A stretch of DNA of 64,000 bases from Ruminococcaceae bacterium UBA6845. Its GTDB lineage: Bacteria > Bacillota > Clostridia > Oscillospirales > Acutalibacteraceae. Position numbers and translations under genes: made by a program. The stretch is from assembly GCA_002449395.1 (NCBI GenBank), contig DKDP01000045.1, positions 8,368 to 72,367 on the forward strand, in the 5' to 3' direction. The notes under the pieces are model-generated. The model saw only the letters and a program-made list of their open reading frames with translations, was not told the DNA's origin and did no database searches. The stretch's first letter is position 1; every line of letters begins with the position of its first letter. Positions 1-8,930 of the stretch are shown piece by piece.

Positions 1-229
1 TTTCGGCAACGCCTGGGACGATTTTATTATCCTTGTCGAGCCTTACGAGACCCTCAAAGCAGTTTGCGATCAACAGCTTTGCCTCCGCCGAGTCGGCAAC
101 CTGAGGGTCAAGACACAGCGGATCATCAGAAATCGGCATTATAAGTACGTCGCCGTCGCCGGATCCGCAGGCGCAAAGACCGATTACGGCAGCGAGCGCA
201 AGGAAGAGAGATAAAAGTCTTTTTGACAT
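1..229 (-). CDS. Lipoprotein, ABC transporter substrate-binding protein, family 5 (N-terminal fragment)
   Basis: Only the first 76 codons lie inside the window; the rest is off the left edge. The start is an ATG at 229 with a GGAGG site about 8 bases upstream. The protein opens with a basic, hydrophobic signal peptide ending in a lipobox (L-C-A-C, Cys about residue 21), so it should be lipid-anchored outside the membrane. The following segment, with D-P-L-C-L-D-P-Q and N-C-F-E-G-L-V, resembles the start of the mature part of oligopeptide/nickel binding proteins (SBP_bac_5). Substrate cannot be told from this piece. Confidence 0.75.
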   Translation of the reverse strand, partial: MSKRLLSLFLALAAVIGLCACGSGDGDVLIMPISDDPLCLDPQVADSAEAKLLIANCFEGLVRLDKDNKIVPGVAE

Positions 230-283
230 TATGAAAACCTCCGAAAAGGGAAATAGATTTCGATATTTTGAAACAGTAAATAC

Positions 284-292
284 ATTATAGCA
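284..292 (-). promoter_or_regulatory. Extended -10 promoter for the lipoprotein gene
   Basis: On the minus strand the sequence TGCTATAAT (TGn plus a consensus -10) lies about 55 bases before the start codon at 229. There is no good -35, as is common with extended -10 promoters. Confidence 0.5.
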
Positions 293-335
293 AATACGTA
301 CAAAAAATACCAGTTATTTTTGAAAAGAAAATGAA

Positions 336-364
336 TTGTATTAAAATGTAAATTTTGTTATAAT
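336..364 (+). promoter_or_regulatory. Promoter for rmuC operon
   Basis: TTGTAT (336-341), 17 bases, TATAAT (359-364), 29 bases ahead of the rmuC start. It lies back to back with the minus-strand promoter of the lipoprotein gene. Confidence 0.6.
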
Positions 365-393
365 TATATAGATTAAATAGATGGAGTGGTAAT

Positions 394-1716
394 ATGCCCG
401 ATAGTTTAATATACATTATTTTGATTTTGCTGATTGCCGTTTTTGCTGTAATGATATACACTTTATTTCAGATAAAGAAACTGAAGGATGAAGAAAAGAA
501 CAGCGAGACGGACAAACAGCTTGCGGCGATTCTGACTCTTATGAAGCAGAGCTACGGCAGCAATGCCGAGGAATTTGAACGTAACCGCCGTGAGACTGCA
601 AATTCGCTCAATGCGATGACGGAAAAGCTCGATTCGATGACACGTCAGAATTATGAGACGATTCTCAAGCTCAACAAGGATATGACGGAGTCACTCAACC
701 TGATACGTACCAACAGTATGGAGCAGAATGAGAAGCAGACGAGGGTTGTTGACGCCGCAATCGCAAAGATGCAGGAGAGCAACGAGAAGAAGCTTGATCA
801 GATGAGGGCGACGGTTGACGAAAAACTCACATCAACCCTTGCGACAAGGCTTGATTCGTCGTTCAAGACCGTTTCCGAGCAGCTTGAAAATGTTTACAAA
901 TCACTCGGCGAAATGAAAGAGCTTTCAACAGGAGTCACAACGAATGTTACGGCGCTCAACAGGGTTCTTACGAACGTCAAGGCGAGAGGAACGTGGGCTG
1001 AAATTCAGCTTGAGGGAATACTGGATCAGACAATTCCGAATATGTATGTCAAGAACTATTCGCCTGTCGCAAATTCAAGAGATGTTGTTGAGTTTGCGGT
1101 TAAAATTCCCTCAGGCGACGATCCGACGAGACTTACATATCTGCCGATAGATTCAAAATTCCCGATGGAGGACTACCGCAGGGTATGCGAGGCGGCGGAC
1201 AATGCGGATGCAGTCGCTTTGGCGGCGGCGAGAAAGGCTCTTGAGGACAGAGTTCTTCACGAGGCAAAGACGATCACGAAGTACATTCACGTTCCCGACA
1301 CAACGCCTTTTGCAATACTTTATCTTGCGACGGAGGGCTTGTATGCCGAGATAACCTCGTCAAATTCGGGAATTATCGACAAAATACAGCGTGAAAACAT
1401 TATGATCGCAGGACCGACAACGATCATTGCCTTGCTCAACTCTCTTTCAATGGGATTCAGAGCCGTTGCGATAAACGAAAAGGCAAATGAGGTCAGAAAG
1501 CTCCTGTCGGCTGCCAAGGTTCAGTACGAAAAGTTCGGAGTTGTGCTCGACAAGGCAAAGAAAAAAATCGACGAAGCAGGAAAATCACTTTCCGAGGCTC
1601 AGGACAGGAACAGAATTATTCAGAAAAAGCTGAAGAATGTCGAAGAGATTGATTCGGCACAGGCTGAAAAATATTTGGAAATTGAAAACAACAATATATC
1701 AACCGAAGAGGAGTGA
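394..1716 (+). CDS. rmuC: RmuC family protein (DNA recombination-associated)
   Basis: 440 residues, the usual RmuC length range. Residues about 3-26 form one membrane helix, residues about 28-185 are charged and heptad-like (coiled coil), and the C-terminal half is the RmuC nuclease-like domain with the conserved R-G-T-W-A-E-I-Q-L-E block near 197-206 and L-P-I-D-S-K-F-P near 250. RmuC proteins limit DNA inversions and rearrangements at repeats; the family has an endonuclease-type fold, but activity here is inferred. The stop lies six bases before the next gene, so it is probably the first gene of an operon with the GH3 and phosphoesterase genes, which is not an obvious functional partnership. 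Confidence 0.9.
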   Translation: MPDSLIYIILILLIAVFAVMIYTLFQIKKLKDEEKNSETDKQLAAILTLMKQSYGSNAEEFERNRRETANSLNAMTEKLDSMTRQNYETILKLNKDMTESLNLIRTNSMEQNEKQTRVVDAAIAKMQESNEKKLDQMRATVDEKLTSTLATRLDSSFKTVSEQLENVYKSLGEMKELSTGVTTNVTALNRVLTNVKARGTWAEIQLEGILDQTIPNMYVKNYSPVANSRDVVEFAVKIPSGDDPTRLTYLPIDSKFPMEDYRRVCEAADNADAVALAAARKALEDRVLHEAKTITKYIHVPDTTPFAILYLATEGLYAEITSSNSGIIDKIQRENIMIAGPTTIIALLNSLSMGFRAVAINEKANEVRKLLSAAKVQYEKFGVVLDKAKKKIDEAGKSLSEAQDRNRIIQKKLKNVEEIDSAQAEKYLEIENNNISTEEE

Positions 1717-1721
1717 ACTTA

Positions 1722-4166
1722 ATGTTAAAGCATCAGGATTTAATTTCGCAGATGACGCTTGAGGAAAAGGCGTCGCTCTGCTCGGGCAAGGATTTCTGGC
1801 ATCTCAAAAGTATTGAGCGTCTCGGAATCCCCGAGATTATGGTCTGCGACGGACCTCACGGTCTCAGAAAGCAGAATGCCGAGAATAAAAAGGTCGGTAT
1901 CGGCAACAGCTATCCTGCAACCTGTTTCCCGACTGCGGTCACAACCGCCTGCTCGTGGGACAGAGATCTTATCTACAAAATGGGTCAGGCACTTGCAGAG
2001 GAATGCTTACAGCACGGCGTAAGCGTATTGCTCGGACCCGGCGTTAATATGAAGCGTTCACCGCTTTGCGGCAGAAACTTTGAATATTTCTCCGAGGATC
2101 CCGAGCTTGCAGGCGAGATGGGAGCGGCTTTTATTGCAGGCGTTCAGTCGATGGGCGTCGGCACTTCACTCAAGCATTTTGCCGGTAACAGCCAGGAAAT
2201 GAAGAGAATGACATCAAACAGCATTATTGATGAGCGTGCGCTCAGAGAGATTTATCTCAGAGCCTTTGAAAAGGCAGTTAAAAAGAGTCAGCCGTGGACG
2301 GTTATGAACGCATACAATCTCCTCAACGGCACATATTGCTCGGAGAATGATTGGCTCCAGAACAAGGTTCTCCGTGATGAATGGGGCTTTGAGGGCGCCG
2401 TTGTCAGCGACTGGGGTGCAGTAAATGACCGTGTTGCGGGACTTAACGCAGGCAATGACCTTGAAATGCCGTCCTCGGGCGGAGTTAATGACGCAAAGAT
2501 TGTTGAGGCTGTAAAGTGCGGCGTTATCGACGAAAATACGCTGGATGAGCGTGTTGACAAGCTCGTCGATATTATCCTCAGGGGTAAGGCAAACAAAAAG
2601 CCCGGATATAAGTATGATGTTAAGGCGCATAATCTTCTTGCAAGGCAGATAGCCGAGCAGTCGATGGTGCTTCTCAAAAACGAGGATAACATTCTTCCGC
2701 TCAAGCGTGTTGAGGGCGAGTATGTTGCTGTTATCGGCTCGTTTGTCGATAATCCGAGATATCAGGGCGCAGGCAGTTCAATAATCAATCCGACAATGAT
2801 CGACAGCGGCAGAAGAGCCTTTAATAATTCGCCGATCAGCGTTAAATTCGCCGACGGTTACGACAGAAGCGGCAAGAGAAAGAACGAGGACGCATACATA
2901 ACCGAGGCTTGCAATCTTGCAAAGAATGCTTCAAAGGCTGTTGTTTTCATCGGATTGACGGACGACTACGAATCGGAAGGCTTTGACAGAAGCACAATGA
3001 AGCTCCCGGAGGGTCACAACAGGCTTGTTGAGGCGGTCAGCAGGGTTAATGACAATGTGATCGTTGTGCTTGAGGGCGGTTCTCCCGTTGAGATGCCCTG
3101 GGCGGACGATGTAAAGGCGATTGTCAACGCTTACCTCGGCGGTCAGTCGGTTTCCCCGGCGATTGTCGATGTACTTACGGGCAAGGCAAATCCCTGCGGC
3201 AAGCTCGCCGAGACCTATCCGATCTGCCTCAAGGACACTCCGACATCATTCAGATATCCCGACTCAAAAGAGGACGTGCAGTACCGTGAAAGCATTTTCA
3301 TCGGTTACAGATATTACGACAAAACGGAGAAAGACGTCAGATTCCCGTTCGGATTCGGACTTTCATACACGAGCTTTGAATATTCGGATATTAAGCTCAA
3401 AAAGAAGAACCTCACAAAGGGTGAGGGTACAAAGGTAACATTTACCGTTAAGAACACAGGCGATGTTGCAGGTGCCGAGATTGCTCAGGTATATGTCGCA
3501 AAGCCCGAAAGCAAGGTATTCAGAGCTCCCAAGGAGCTCAAGGGCTTTGTAAAGGTATACCTTGAGCCGGGCGAGGAAAAGAAAGTCACGGTAGAACTTG
3601 ATGACAGAGCTTTCACGTTCTGGAACACTGCGACAAACGACTGGTCGGTTGAGAGCGGTGAATATAAGATTCTTGTCGGCGCTTCGTCAAGAGATATAAG
3701 ACTTGAAGCGGATGTGAAGATGAAATCGGAAGATGATTCGACTATCGTTGATCTCAGAGACACGGCAAAGGTTTACTTCGACGGCGATCCCGCAAGAGCA
3801 ACAGCGGATGACTTTAAGGTTATTTACGGCGGCGAGTTTAAGTTTGCTCCCGAGATTACAAACGATAGCCTTAACAACTCAATTGAAAGAAGCAGGGGCA
3901 AGGGCTTAGCAAAGTTTATTTACAATACCGTTGATCTTGCGATGAAGCCGAAGGGCGGAGTCGGAAGCTCGATGATTACGAATACAATTATGCAGACGCC
4001 GATCAGAAACTATGTCTCAATGAGTAACGGACTGTTCACCGAGGATATGGCGGACGGACTTCTCAAGGTGTTTGAGGGCAAGGATGTGGCAAAGGGCGTC
4101 GGAAAGATCGCAAAGGGCGTTCCGAATGCACTCGTAAATCTTAAGTCACTGCTTAAATCAATATAA
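1722..4166 (+). CDS. Beta-glucosidase-type glycoside hydrolase family 3
   Basis: 814 residues from the ATG at 1722; a GTG at 1713 is also in frame, but the GGAG ending at 1712 is correctly spaced only for 1722. Visible are the GH3 N-terminal barrel with K-H-F-A-G-N-S-Q-E (about residue 151) and the nucleophile motif V-V-S-D-W-G (Asp 230), the GH3 C-terminal domain, and a fibronectin-III-like domain (about 570-680). These are the standard parts of beta-glucosidases/xylosidases that release single sugars from the non-reducing end of oligosaccharides. About 120 further residues follow the FnIII domain and match no module I recognise. There is no signal peptide, so it is probably cytoplasmic and works on imported oligosaccharides. 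Confidence 0.9.
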   Translation: MLKHQDLISQMTLEEKASLCSGKDFWHLKSIERLGIPEIMVCDGPHGLRKQNAENKKVGIGNSYPATCFPTAVTTACSWDRDLIYKMGQALAEECLQHGVSVLLGPGVNMKRSPLCGRNFEYFSEDPELAGEMGAAFIAGVQSMGVGTSLKHFAGNSQEMKRMTSNSIIDERALREIYLRAFEKAVKKSQPWTVMNAYNLLNGTYCSENDWLQNKVLRDEWGFEGAVVSDWGAVNDRVAGLNAGNDLEMPSSGGVNDAKIVEAVKCGVIDENTLDERVDKLVDIILRGKANKKPGYKYDVKAHNLLARQIAEQSMVLLKNEDNILPLKRVEGEYVAVIGSFVDNPRYQGAGSSIINPTMIDSGRRAFNNSPISVKFADGYDRSGKRKNEDAYITEACNLAKNASKAVVFIGLTDDYESEGFDRSTMKLPEGHNRLVEAVSRVNDNVIVVLEGGSPVEMPWADDVKAIVNAYLGGQSVSPAIVDVLTGKANPCGKLAETYPICLKDTPTSFRYPDSKEDVQYRESIFIGYRYYDKTEKDVRFPFGFGLSYTSFEYSDIKLKKKNLTKGEGTKVTFTVKNTGDVAGAEIAQVYVAKPESKVFRAPKELKGFVKVYLEPGEEKKVTVELDDRAFTFWNTATNDWSVESGEYKILVGASSRDIRLEADVKMKSEDDSTIVDLRDTAKVYFDGDPARATADDFKVIYGGEFKFAPEITNDSLNNSIERSRGKGLAKFIYNTVDLAMKPKGGVGSSMITNTIMQTPIRNYVSMSNGLFTEDMADGLLKVFEGKDVAKGVGKIAKGVPNALVNLKSLLKSI

Positions 4167-4193
4167 AATTAAATGAGAGGGGATCTTAGAAAA

Positions 4194-7100
4194 ATGAATA
4201 AAACGAGAAAGGTCAGCCGAAAGATCATAGCTTTTGTACTTACAATGGTTATGATTCTTTCAATCGTGCCGATGAGCGCATCGGCAGCGGACGCAATCAA
4301 GAAAGGTCTGACAACGGATAAGGAAGTAAAATTTGCCGTTATGTCGGATATGCACTACTATCCCGCATCACTCGCAGGCGACTACAACGAGGCGTTTATG
4401 GACAGCATTAAAACCGCCCTTGCGAGAGAGCCGTACCAGTCGGTAGGTATTCTTGATTCTGCACTCGCAGCAGTTGCCGAGCACGCAAAGAAGAACGGTA
4501 TGAAGTACCTTATTCTTTCGGGCGACCTCACCTCAAACGGTGAGTATGAGGCTCACAGAGCTCTTGCCGCAAGACTGGAAAGGTTTGAAAAAGAGACAGG
4601 TATCCAGGTTATCGCAATCAACGGTAACCACGATATCAACAAGGCGAACGGCACAACATACGAGAACGGCAAGGCTGAGCTTGCAAAGCGTACAACGCCC
4701 GAGGACTTCCTCGAGATATACAAGAATCTCGGCTATGACCTTGCTTATCACAGATACACCCCGTCAAAGGGCAAGGCAAATATGCTTTCGTATTCTGTCC
4801 GTGCCGACGGTTACAGATTCATCGTTATGGATACGGGCAAATACAGTTCCGATGTAACGGAAAAGGGCAAGGATCTCGCCGAGACGGCGGGCTGTCTTAC
4901 AACCGAGGCTACAAACTGGGTTCTCAGTGAAATCGCCGATGCAAAGGCAAAGGGCGAGACGGTTATCGGAGTTAATCACCATAACTTCGTTCCGCACTTC
5001 ACAGGTGAATACACAATCATCAGAGGCTTTGTTATCGACGGCTGGCAGGAGCTGACAGACAAGCTCGTTGACGCAGGTATGCACTTCTCGTTTACGGGTC
5101 ATATTCACGACAGCGACATCGCTCAGACCTTTACCGATGACGGCGAAACATTAACCGAGATCTGCACGGATTCGCTTACGGCGTTCCCCAACTATTTCCG
5201 TGAGGTCAACGCAGTTACCGATGTTAACGGCAAGACGACTATGAAGGTTGAGAGCAAGGACGTTGACTGCGTTCTTCCCGTTACCGTTAACGGCGAGACA
5301 TACGCAACGCCTTACAGAATTAAATCCCTCGGAGATTCATTCTTCGGCGAGGGCGGACTTTCCGCAACGGCGCTCAACGTGCTCGGCGGTATGCTCGGTG
5401 ACTATTCCGAAAAGTTTGCAAAGGACGGCGTTCTTGAAACACTTAAGGGTATGGGTCTTGACATTGAGGGACTCATAAAAGGCTTCTTCGGCGACGGTCT
5501 TAAGATCGGCGACACAGAGCTTTTCACAACAAAGAATCTTATGGGCTTTATCGAGGATCTCCTCAATCAGATCTATGAAAACTACCTTACGGATCCCGAC
5601 GCAACCGCTCAGTATCTTGTTAATTCGATCAACAAGCTCCTGAACGTTCAGGTTTCAGATCTGCCGAACACAAGATTTATTGACGAATACGGCTTCGGCG
5701 ACAGAACTAAGCCCGGCACATTTGAGGATCTTCTGGAGTGCATTGTTGTTTACAAATACGAGGGCAAGCTCCATATGAAGGACGATCCGTTTATGATGGA
5801 TGCCATTGATCAGCTCAACAACGGCGATACAATATTTGATATTTTCGATGTGCTTGTTGATATTGTTTCAAACGATCTTCTTCAGGATAAGATCCTCAAG
5901 GATCTTGATCTCAATCTCGGCGCATTCTTCCCCGAGGGAACGACGCTTGAATGTGTCGGCAAAATTCTCACGGTTACAATGATGGTTCTTTTCCTCGGTG
6001 ACACAAGCTATCTCAATGTTTCAAATAAGATCCTTGAGGCGGCAAACAAGCTCGGAGTTGTTGATTTCAAGTCACTTTGGGGTATCGCCGAATATTATAT
6101 GGGCGAGTATCTCACCGATACTCAGCTTGAGGGAATCGGTCAGACGCTTGCAAATGTTGCGTGCGAATTTGCCTATGACGACAACTATATTGAGGACGTT
6201 AACACAACGATCGTTTACGACGGCAAGGTAACTCCCGTCGCAACAAGAGAGAATTACAGGCTGCCGACAATCGTTTCGACAACTCTCGGCGCTGACCAGA
6301 CTTCAAGAAATGTAAGCTGGTACACAAAGACAAGCGTTAAGGGTACGGATATTGAAATTATTCCGTATTCCGAAAATCCGGTATTTACAGGCAGAAATAT
6401 TGTGCCTTACGGCGTTAAGGTAAATACCAAGACCGTCAGAACCGAAAGAGAATATCCGGGCGTTGATCTCGGCGTACTCGGATTTATGGACTATAAGTTC
6501 CCGATGAACAGACATATCGTTGAGGTATCGGGACTTGAAAAAGGCAAGAAGTATCTCTACCGTGTCGGTGACGCTTCAAGGAACTGGTGGAGCGAGATCG
6601 GTACATTCAAGATGGCTGACGGTTCGGACGAAACATCGTTCGTTCACATCTGCGATCCGCAGTCTCAGTCGGAACAGCAGTATGAGACTTTCTCAAAGGT
6701 TATCGCAAAGGCATATGAGATGTATGACAGCGATTTCATCATCAACACAGGTGACAATGTTGACCACGGCGATAACTTCAGACAGTGGCAGTGGCTGTTC
6801 AACACAGCTTCCGACACACTTATGGACACAACGATGATGTCCGCCTCGGGTAACCACGAGGGTATGGGTTCATATGCAATTGAAAAGAACTACTACTACT
6901 CAAACGTTCCCGAGCAGGAGACGGAGTCCGGCATTTATTTCTCGTTCGACTACAACAATGTCCACGTTGCTGTTCTTAACACGAACAACCTCAATGACGA
7001 TAAGAGCCTCAGTGACGATCAGATTGACTGGCTCATTGACGATATGCAGTCGAGCGACGCCGACTGGAAGTTTGTTGCACTGCACAAGGCAATGTATTCA

Positions 7101-7679
7101 AACGGTTCCCACTACAAGGACAAGGATGTTTGCAAGATAAGAGACGAGCTTTGCAAGCTGATGCCGCAGCTCGGCATTGATATGGTATTCCAGGGACACG
7201 ATCACGTTTACCTCAGAACGGACGCTATGATCGACAACAAGGTTGAGAGCGTAACAACCTCGAGAGCAGAGTTCAACGGCAAGGAGTATAACGTTAAGGT
7301 TAACCCTGTCGGAACTGTTTATGAGATCAGCGGATGCTCGGGCGTTAAGGTCTACAATCAGAAGGATGAGAGCCTTACGGATAAGTATTTCCCGAGAGCC
7401 GAGGTAATCAAGAACGTCACAAAGTCGATGTTCTCCGGCATAAGCATTGTCGGCGATACACTCTATTTTGACGCTTATACCGTTGATACCGAGAACGGCG
7501 AGACGGAGAATATTGATTCCTTTGCAATCAAAAAGGATCTTTCGGTTAAGAAAGGCACGGGCGTTAAGCCGTCAATTGATTGGATGAAGATTTTCTCACA
7601 GGTTATCGCAGTTGTTCTCCCGATAGTTAAGACAATTATCAGCAGAGTGTTTGAGTTCGTAAGCGCAAAGATGTGGTAA
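4194..7679 (+). CDS. Secreted protein with two metallophosphoesterase domains
   Basis: 1161 residues from the ATG at 4194, chosen over the in-frame ATG at 4173 because the purine-rich GAGAGGGG lies between the two. A clear signal peptide ends near A-S-A-A (about residue 32). The first calcineurin-like domain (about 45-340) has D-M-H, S-G-D-L-T-S-N-G, G-N-H-D-I-N, N-H-H-N and G-H-I-H-D. After a long helical linker, a FnIII-like segment (about 710-810) precedes a second, purple-acid-phosphatase-like domain with G-D-N-V-D-H-G-D-N (about 852), S-G-N-H-E-G (about 884) and G-H-D-H-V-Y-L-R (about 999). Both metal sites look complete. A hydrophobic C-terminal helix may hold it to the membrane. It probably hydrolyses extracellular phosphomonoesters or diesters; the substrate is unknown. 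Confidence 0.85.
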   Translation: MNKTRKVSRKIIAFVLTMVMILSIVPMSASAADAIKKGLTTDKEVKFAVMSDMHYYPASLAGDYNEAFMDSIKTALAREPYQSVGILDSALAAVAEHAKKNGMKYLILSGDLTSNGEYEAHRALAARLERFEKETGIQVIAINGNHDINKANGTTYENGKAELAKRTTPEDFLEIYKNLGYDLAYHRYTPSKGKANMLSYSVRADGYRFIVMDTGKYSSDVTEKGKDLAETAGCLTTEATNWVLSEIADAKAKGETVIGVNHHNFVPHFTGEYTIIRGFVIDGWQELTDKLVDAGMHFSFTGHIHDSDIAQTFTDDGETLTEICTDSLTAFPNYFREVNAVTDVNGKTTMKVESKDVDCVLPVTVNGETYATPYRIKSLGDSFFGEGGLSATALNVLGGMLGDYSEKFAKDGVLETLKGMGLDIEGLIKGFFGDGLKIGDTELFTTKNLMGFIEDLLNQIYENYLTDPDATAQYLVNSINKLLNVQVSDLPNTRFIDEYGFGDRTKPGTFEDLLECIVVYKYEGKLHMKDDPFMMDAIDQLNNGDTIFDIFDVLVDIVSNDLLQDKILKDLDLNLGAFFPEGTTLECVGKILTVTMMVLFLGDTSYLNVSNKILEAANKLGVVDFKSLWGIAEYYMGEYLTDTQLEGIGQTLANVACEFAYDDNYIEDVNTTIVYDGKVTPVATRENYRLPTIVSTTLGADQTSRNVSWYTKTSVKGTDIEIIPYSENPVFTGRNIVPYGVKVNTKTVRTEREYPGVDLGVLGFMDYKFPMNRHIVEVSGLEKGKKYLYRVGDASRNWWSEIGTFKMADGSDETSFVHICDPQSQSEQQYETFSKVIAKAYEMYDSDFIINTGDNVDHGDNFRQWQWLFNTASDTLMDTTMMSASGNHEGMGSYAIEKNYYYSNVPEQETESGIYFSFDYNNVHVAVLNTNNLNDDKSLSDDQIDWLIDDMQSSDADWKFVALHKAMYSNGSHYKDKDVCKIRDELCKLMPQLGIDMVFQGHDHVYLRTDAMIDNKVESVTTSRAEFNGKEYNVKVNPVGTVYEISGCSGVKVYNQKDESLTDKYFPRAEVIKNVTKSMFSGISIVGDTLYFDAYTVDTENGETENIDSFAIKKDLSVKKGTGVKPSIDWMKIFSQVIAVVLPIVKTIISRVFEFVSAKMW

Positions 7680-7698
7680 AAATCGCATAAAAATATCT

Positions 7699-7734
7699 GG
7701 GCGATCCGATTGGGTCGCCCGGTTGTTTCTTTTT
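7699..7734 (+). terminator. Intrinsic terminator after the phosphoesterase gene
   Basis: A 9-bp stem (7699-7707 with 7712-7720, one G-T pair) with a GATT loop is followed by a T-rich run. It closes the rmuC-GH3-phosphoesterase operon, and the next gene is convergent. Confidence 0.85.
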
Positions 7735-7740
7735 ATGATG

Positions 7741-8433
7741 TTAAAGTAAAATTTCCTTATTTGTTCCGTAAAAGATATCGTCTCGGCTTGAGATGAATTT
7801 GCAGAAATCCTCGAATTTATCCCATTCATCGTTTATGTCAAACTCGTAGGAATGACCCCAGATGTAAAATATTTTTTCGCTTGACGGCTCAAGGGAAATA
7901 AACTTTTCCGAGAGTCTGTAAAGCCGCTCCCAGTCACGGTGAAATGCCGACGGATGAAATTCGTAGAGATCACGCTGAGGTGAAAAATCATTGCTGCATA
8001 TTGTCGTCCGTGCGTATTTGACGCCTGTGCTGTTCTCAATAATCCGAGAGATTCGAGAATTATAATTCGGCTGTCTGCCGGGATATGCCATTCCGATAAC
8101 CTCGGTGCCCGAAAGCTCGCTGAGATTCAGTCTGTCCTGTTCAACCTGTCGGATAACCTCGTCAGTTGGCATCTCTGTCATATCGGGATGGGTGAGGGTG
8201 TGTGCGGCAATCTCGTGACCTTTGTATATACTTGTGACCTCACTTGGCTTTATTTTGTTATGAGATATTCTTTTGCCGAGAATTTCAAGACTTCCGTCCT
8301 TGCCGAGAAGCTCGGAGTTGAGGTTAAAAGTCGCTTTAAGTTTATATCGGTTGAGAATTTCAACAAGCCGAATATCCTGCGTAACACCGTCGTCATAGCT
8401 GAATGTGACAGCTTTCATCTTGCCGTTAAACAT
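7741..8433 (-). CDS. Polysaccharide deacetylase family protein
   Basis: 230 residues, cytoplasmic by sequence (no signal or membrane segment). The NodB-type fold is suggested by T-F-S-Y-D-D-G near residue 10 and A-A-H-T-L-T-H-P in the metal-binding H-x-x-x-H position, with W-G-H-S-Y-E-F near the C-terminus. Family members remove N-acetyl or related acyl groups from sugars. The start overlaps the folA stop by one base (TAATG), so the genes are translationally coupled. Why it lies with thyA and folA is not evident, and its substrate is unknown. Confidence 0.8.
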   Translation of the reverse strand: MFNGKMKAVTFSYDDGVTQDIRLVEILNRYKLKATFNLNSELLGKDGSLEILGKRISHNKIKPSEVTSIYKGHEIAAHTLTHPDMTEMPTDEVIRQVEQDRLNLSELSGTEVIGMAYPGRQPNYNSRISRIIENSTGVKYARTTICSNDFSPQRDLYEFHPSAFHRDWERLYRLSEKFISLEPSSEKIFYIWGHSYEFDINDEWDKFEDFCKFISSRDDIFYGTNKEILL

Positions 8434-8921
8434 TATTTTATCCTCTTGTATGTCGTGAAGCGAAACTTGATCCCGTTATTTTCAAGAATATCGGACTGCT
8501 CGGTTATTTCCCATTCGCTGTCTTTCAGCTCGGGAAATTTAGAGTCAGCCTCGTCGGCAACGGCGTCAACGTGCGTGATCAGAGCCGTGTCGCAATAGGG
8601 GAGGAGCTGTGAATAAATCTGAGCGCCGCCGATAACGTAAACATCGTCGGTGTCGTATTGCTTCAGCTTTTCGAGAAGCTCATCGACGCTTGTTACAAAT
8701 TCGGCACCATCAACGCTGTGTGAGCTCCTTGAAAGGACTATATTAACCCTGTTCTTCAGGGGCTTTGATCCCGGAAAGGATTCAAGCGTCTTTCTGCCCA
8801 TAACAACAATTTTACCGGAGGTCGTTGTGCGGAAAAACTTCATATCATCGGGCAAGGAGAAGAGCAATCCGCCCTTGTTTCCGATGTTCCGTTCATTGTC
8901 AACTGCCGCTATAAGTTTCAT
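8433..8921 (-). CDS. folA: Dihydrofolate reductase
   Basis: 162 residues, the usual bacterial size. The N-terminus M-K-L-I-A-A-V-D-N-E-R-N-I-G, the L-P-D-D-M-K-F-F segment with the substrate-binding acidic residue, the V-V-M-G-R-K-T-L-E-S NADPH-binding loop and V-Y-V-I-G-G-A-Q-I-Y are all present. It reduces dihydrofolate to tetrahydrofolate with NADPH and thereby recycles the dihydrofolate made by the thymidylate synthase encoded just upstream (thyA stop is nine bases from this start). A GAGG site precedes the start. Confidence 0.95.
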   Translation of the reverse strand: MKLIAAVDNERNIGNKGGLLFSLPDDMKFFRTTTSGKIVVMGRKTLESFPGSKPLKNRVNIVLSRSSHSVDGAEFVTSVDELLEKLKQYDTDDVYVIGGAQIYSQLLPYCDTALITHVDAVADEADSKFPELKDSEWEITEQSDILENNGIKFRFTTYKRIK

Positions 8922-8930
8922 ATCATTACC

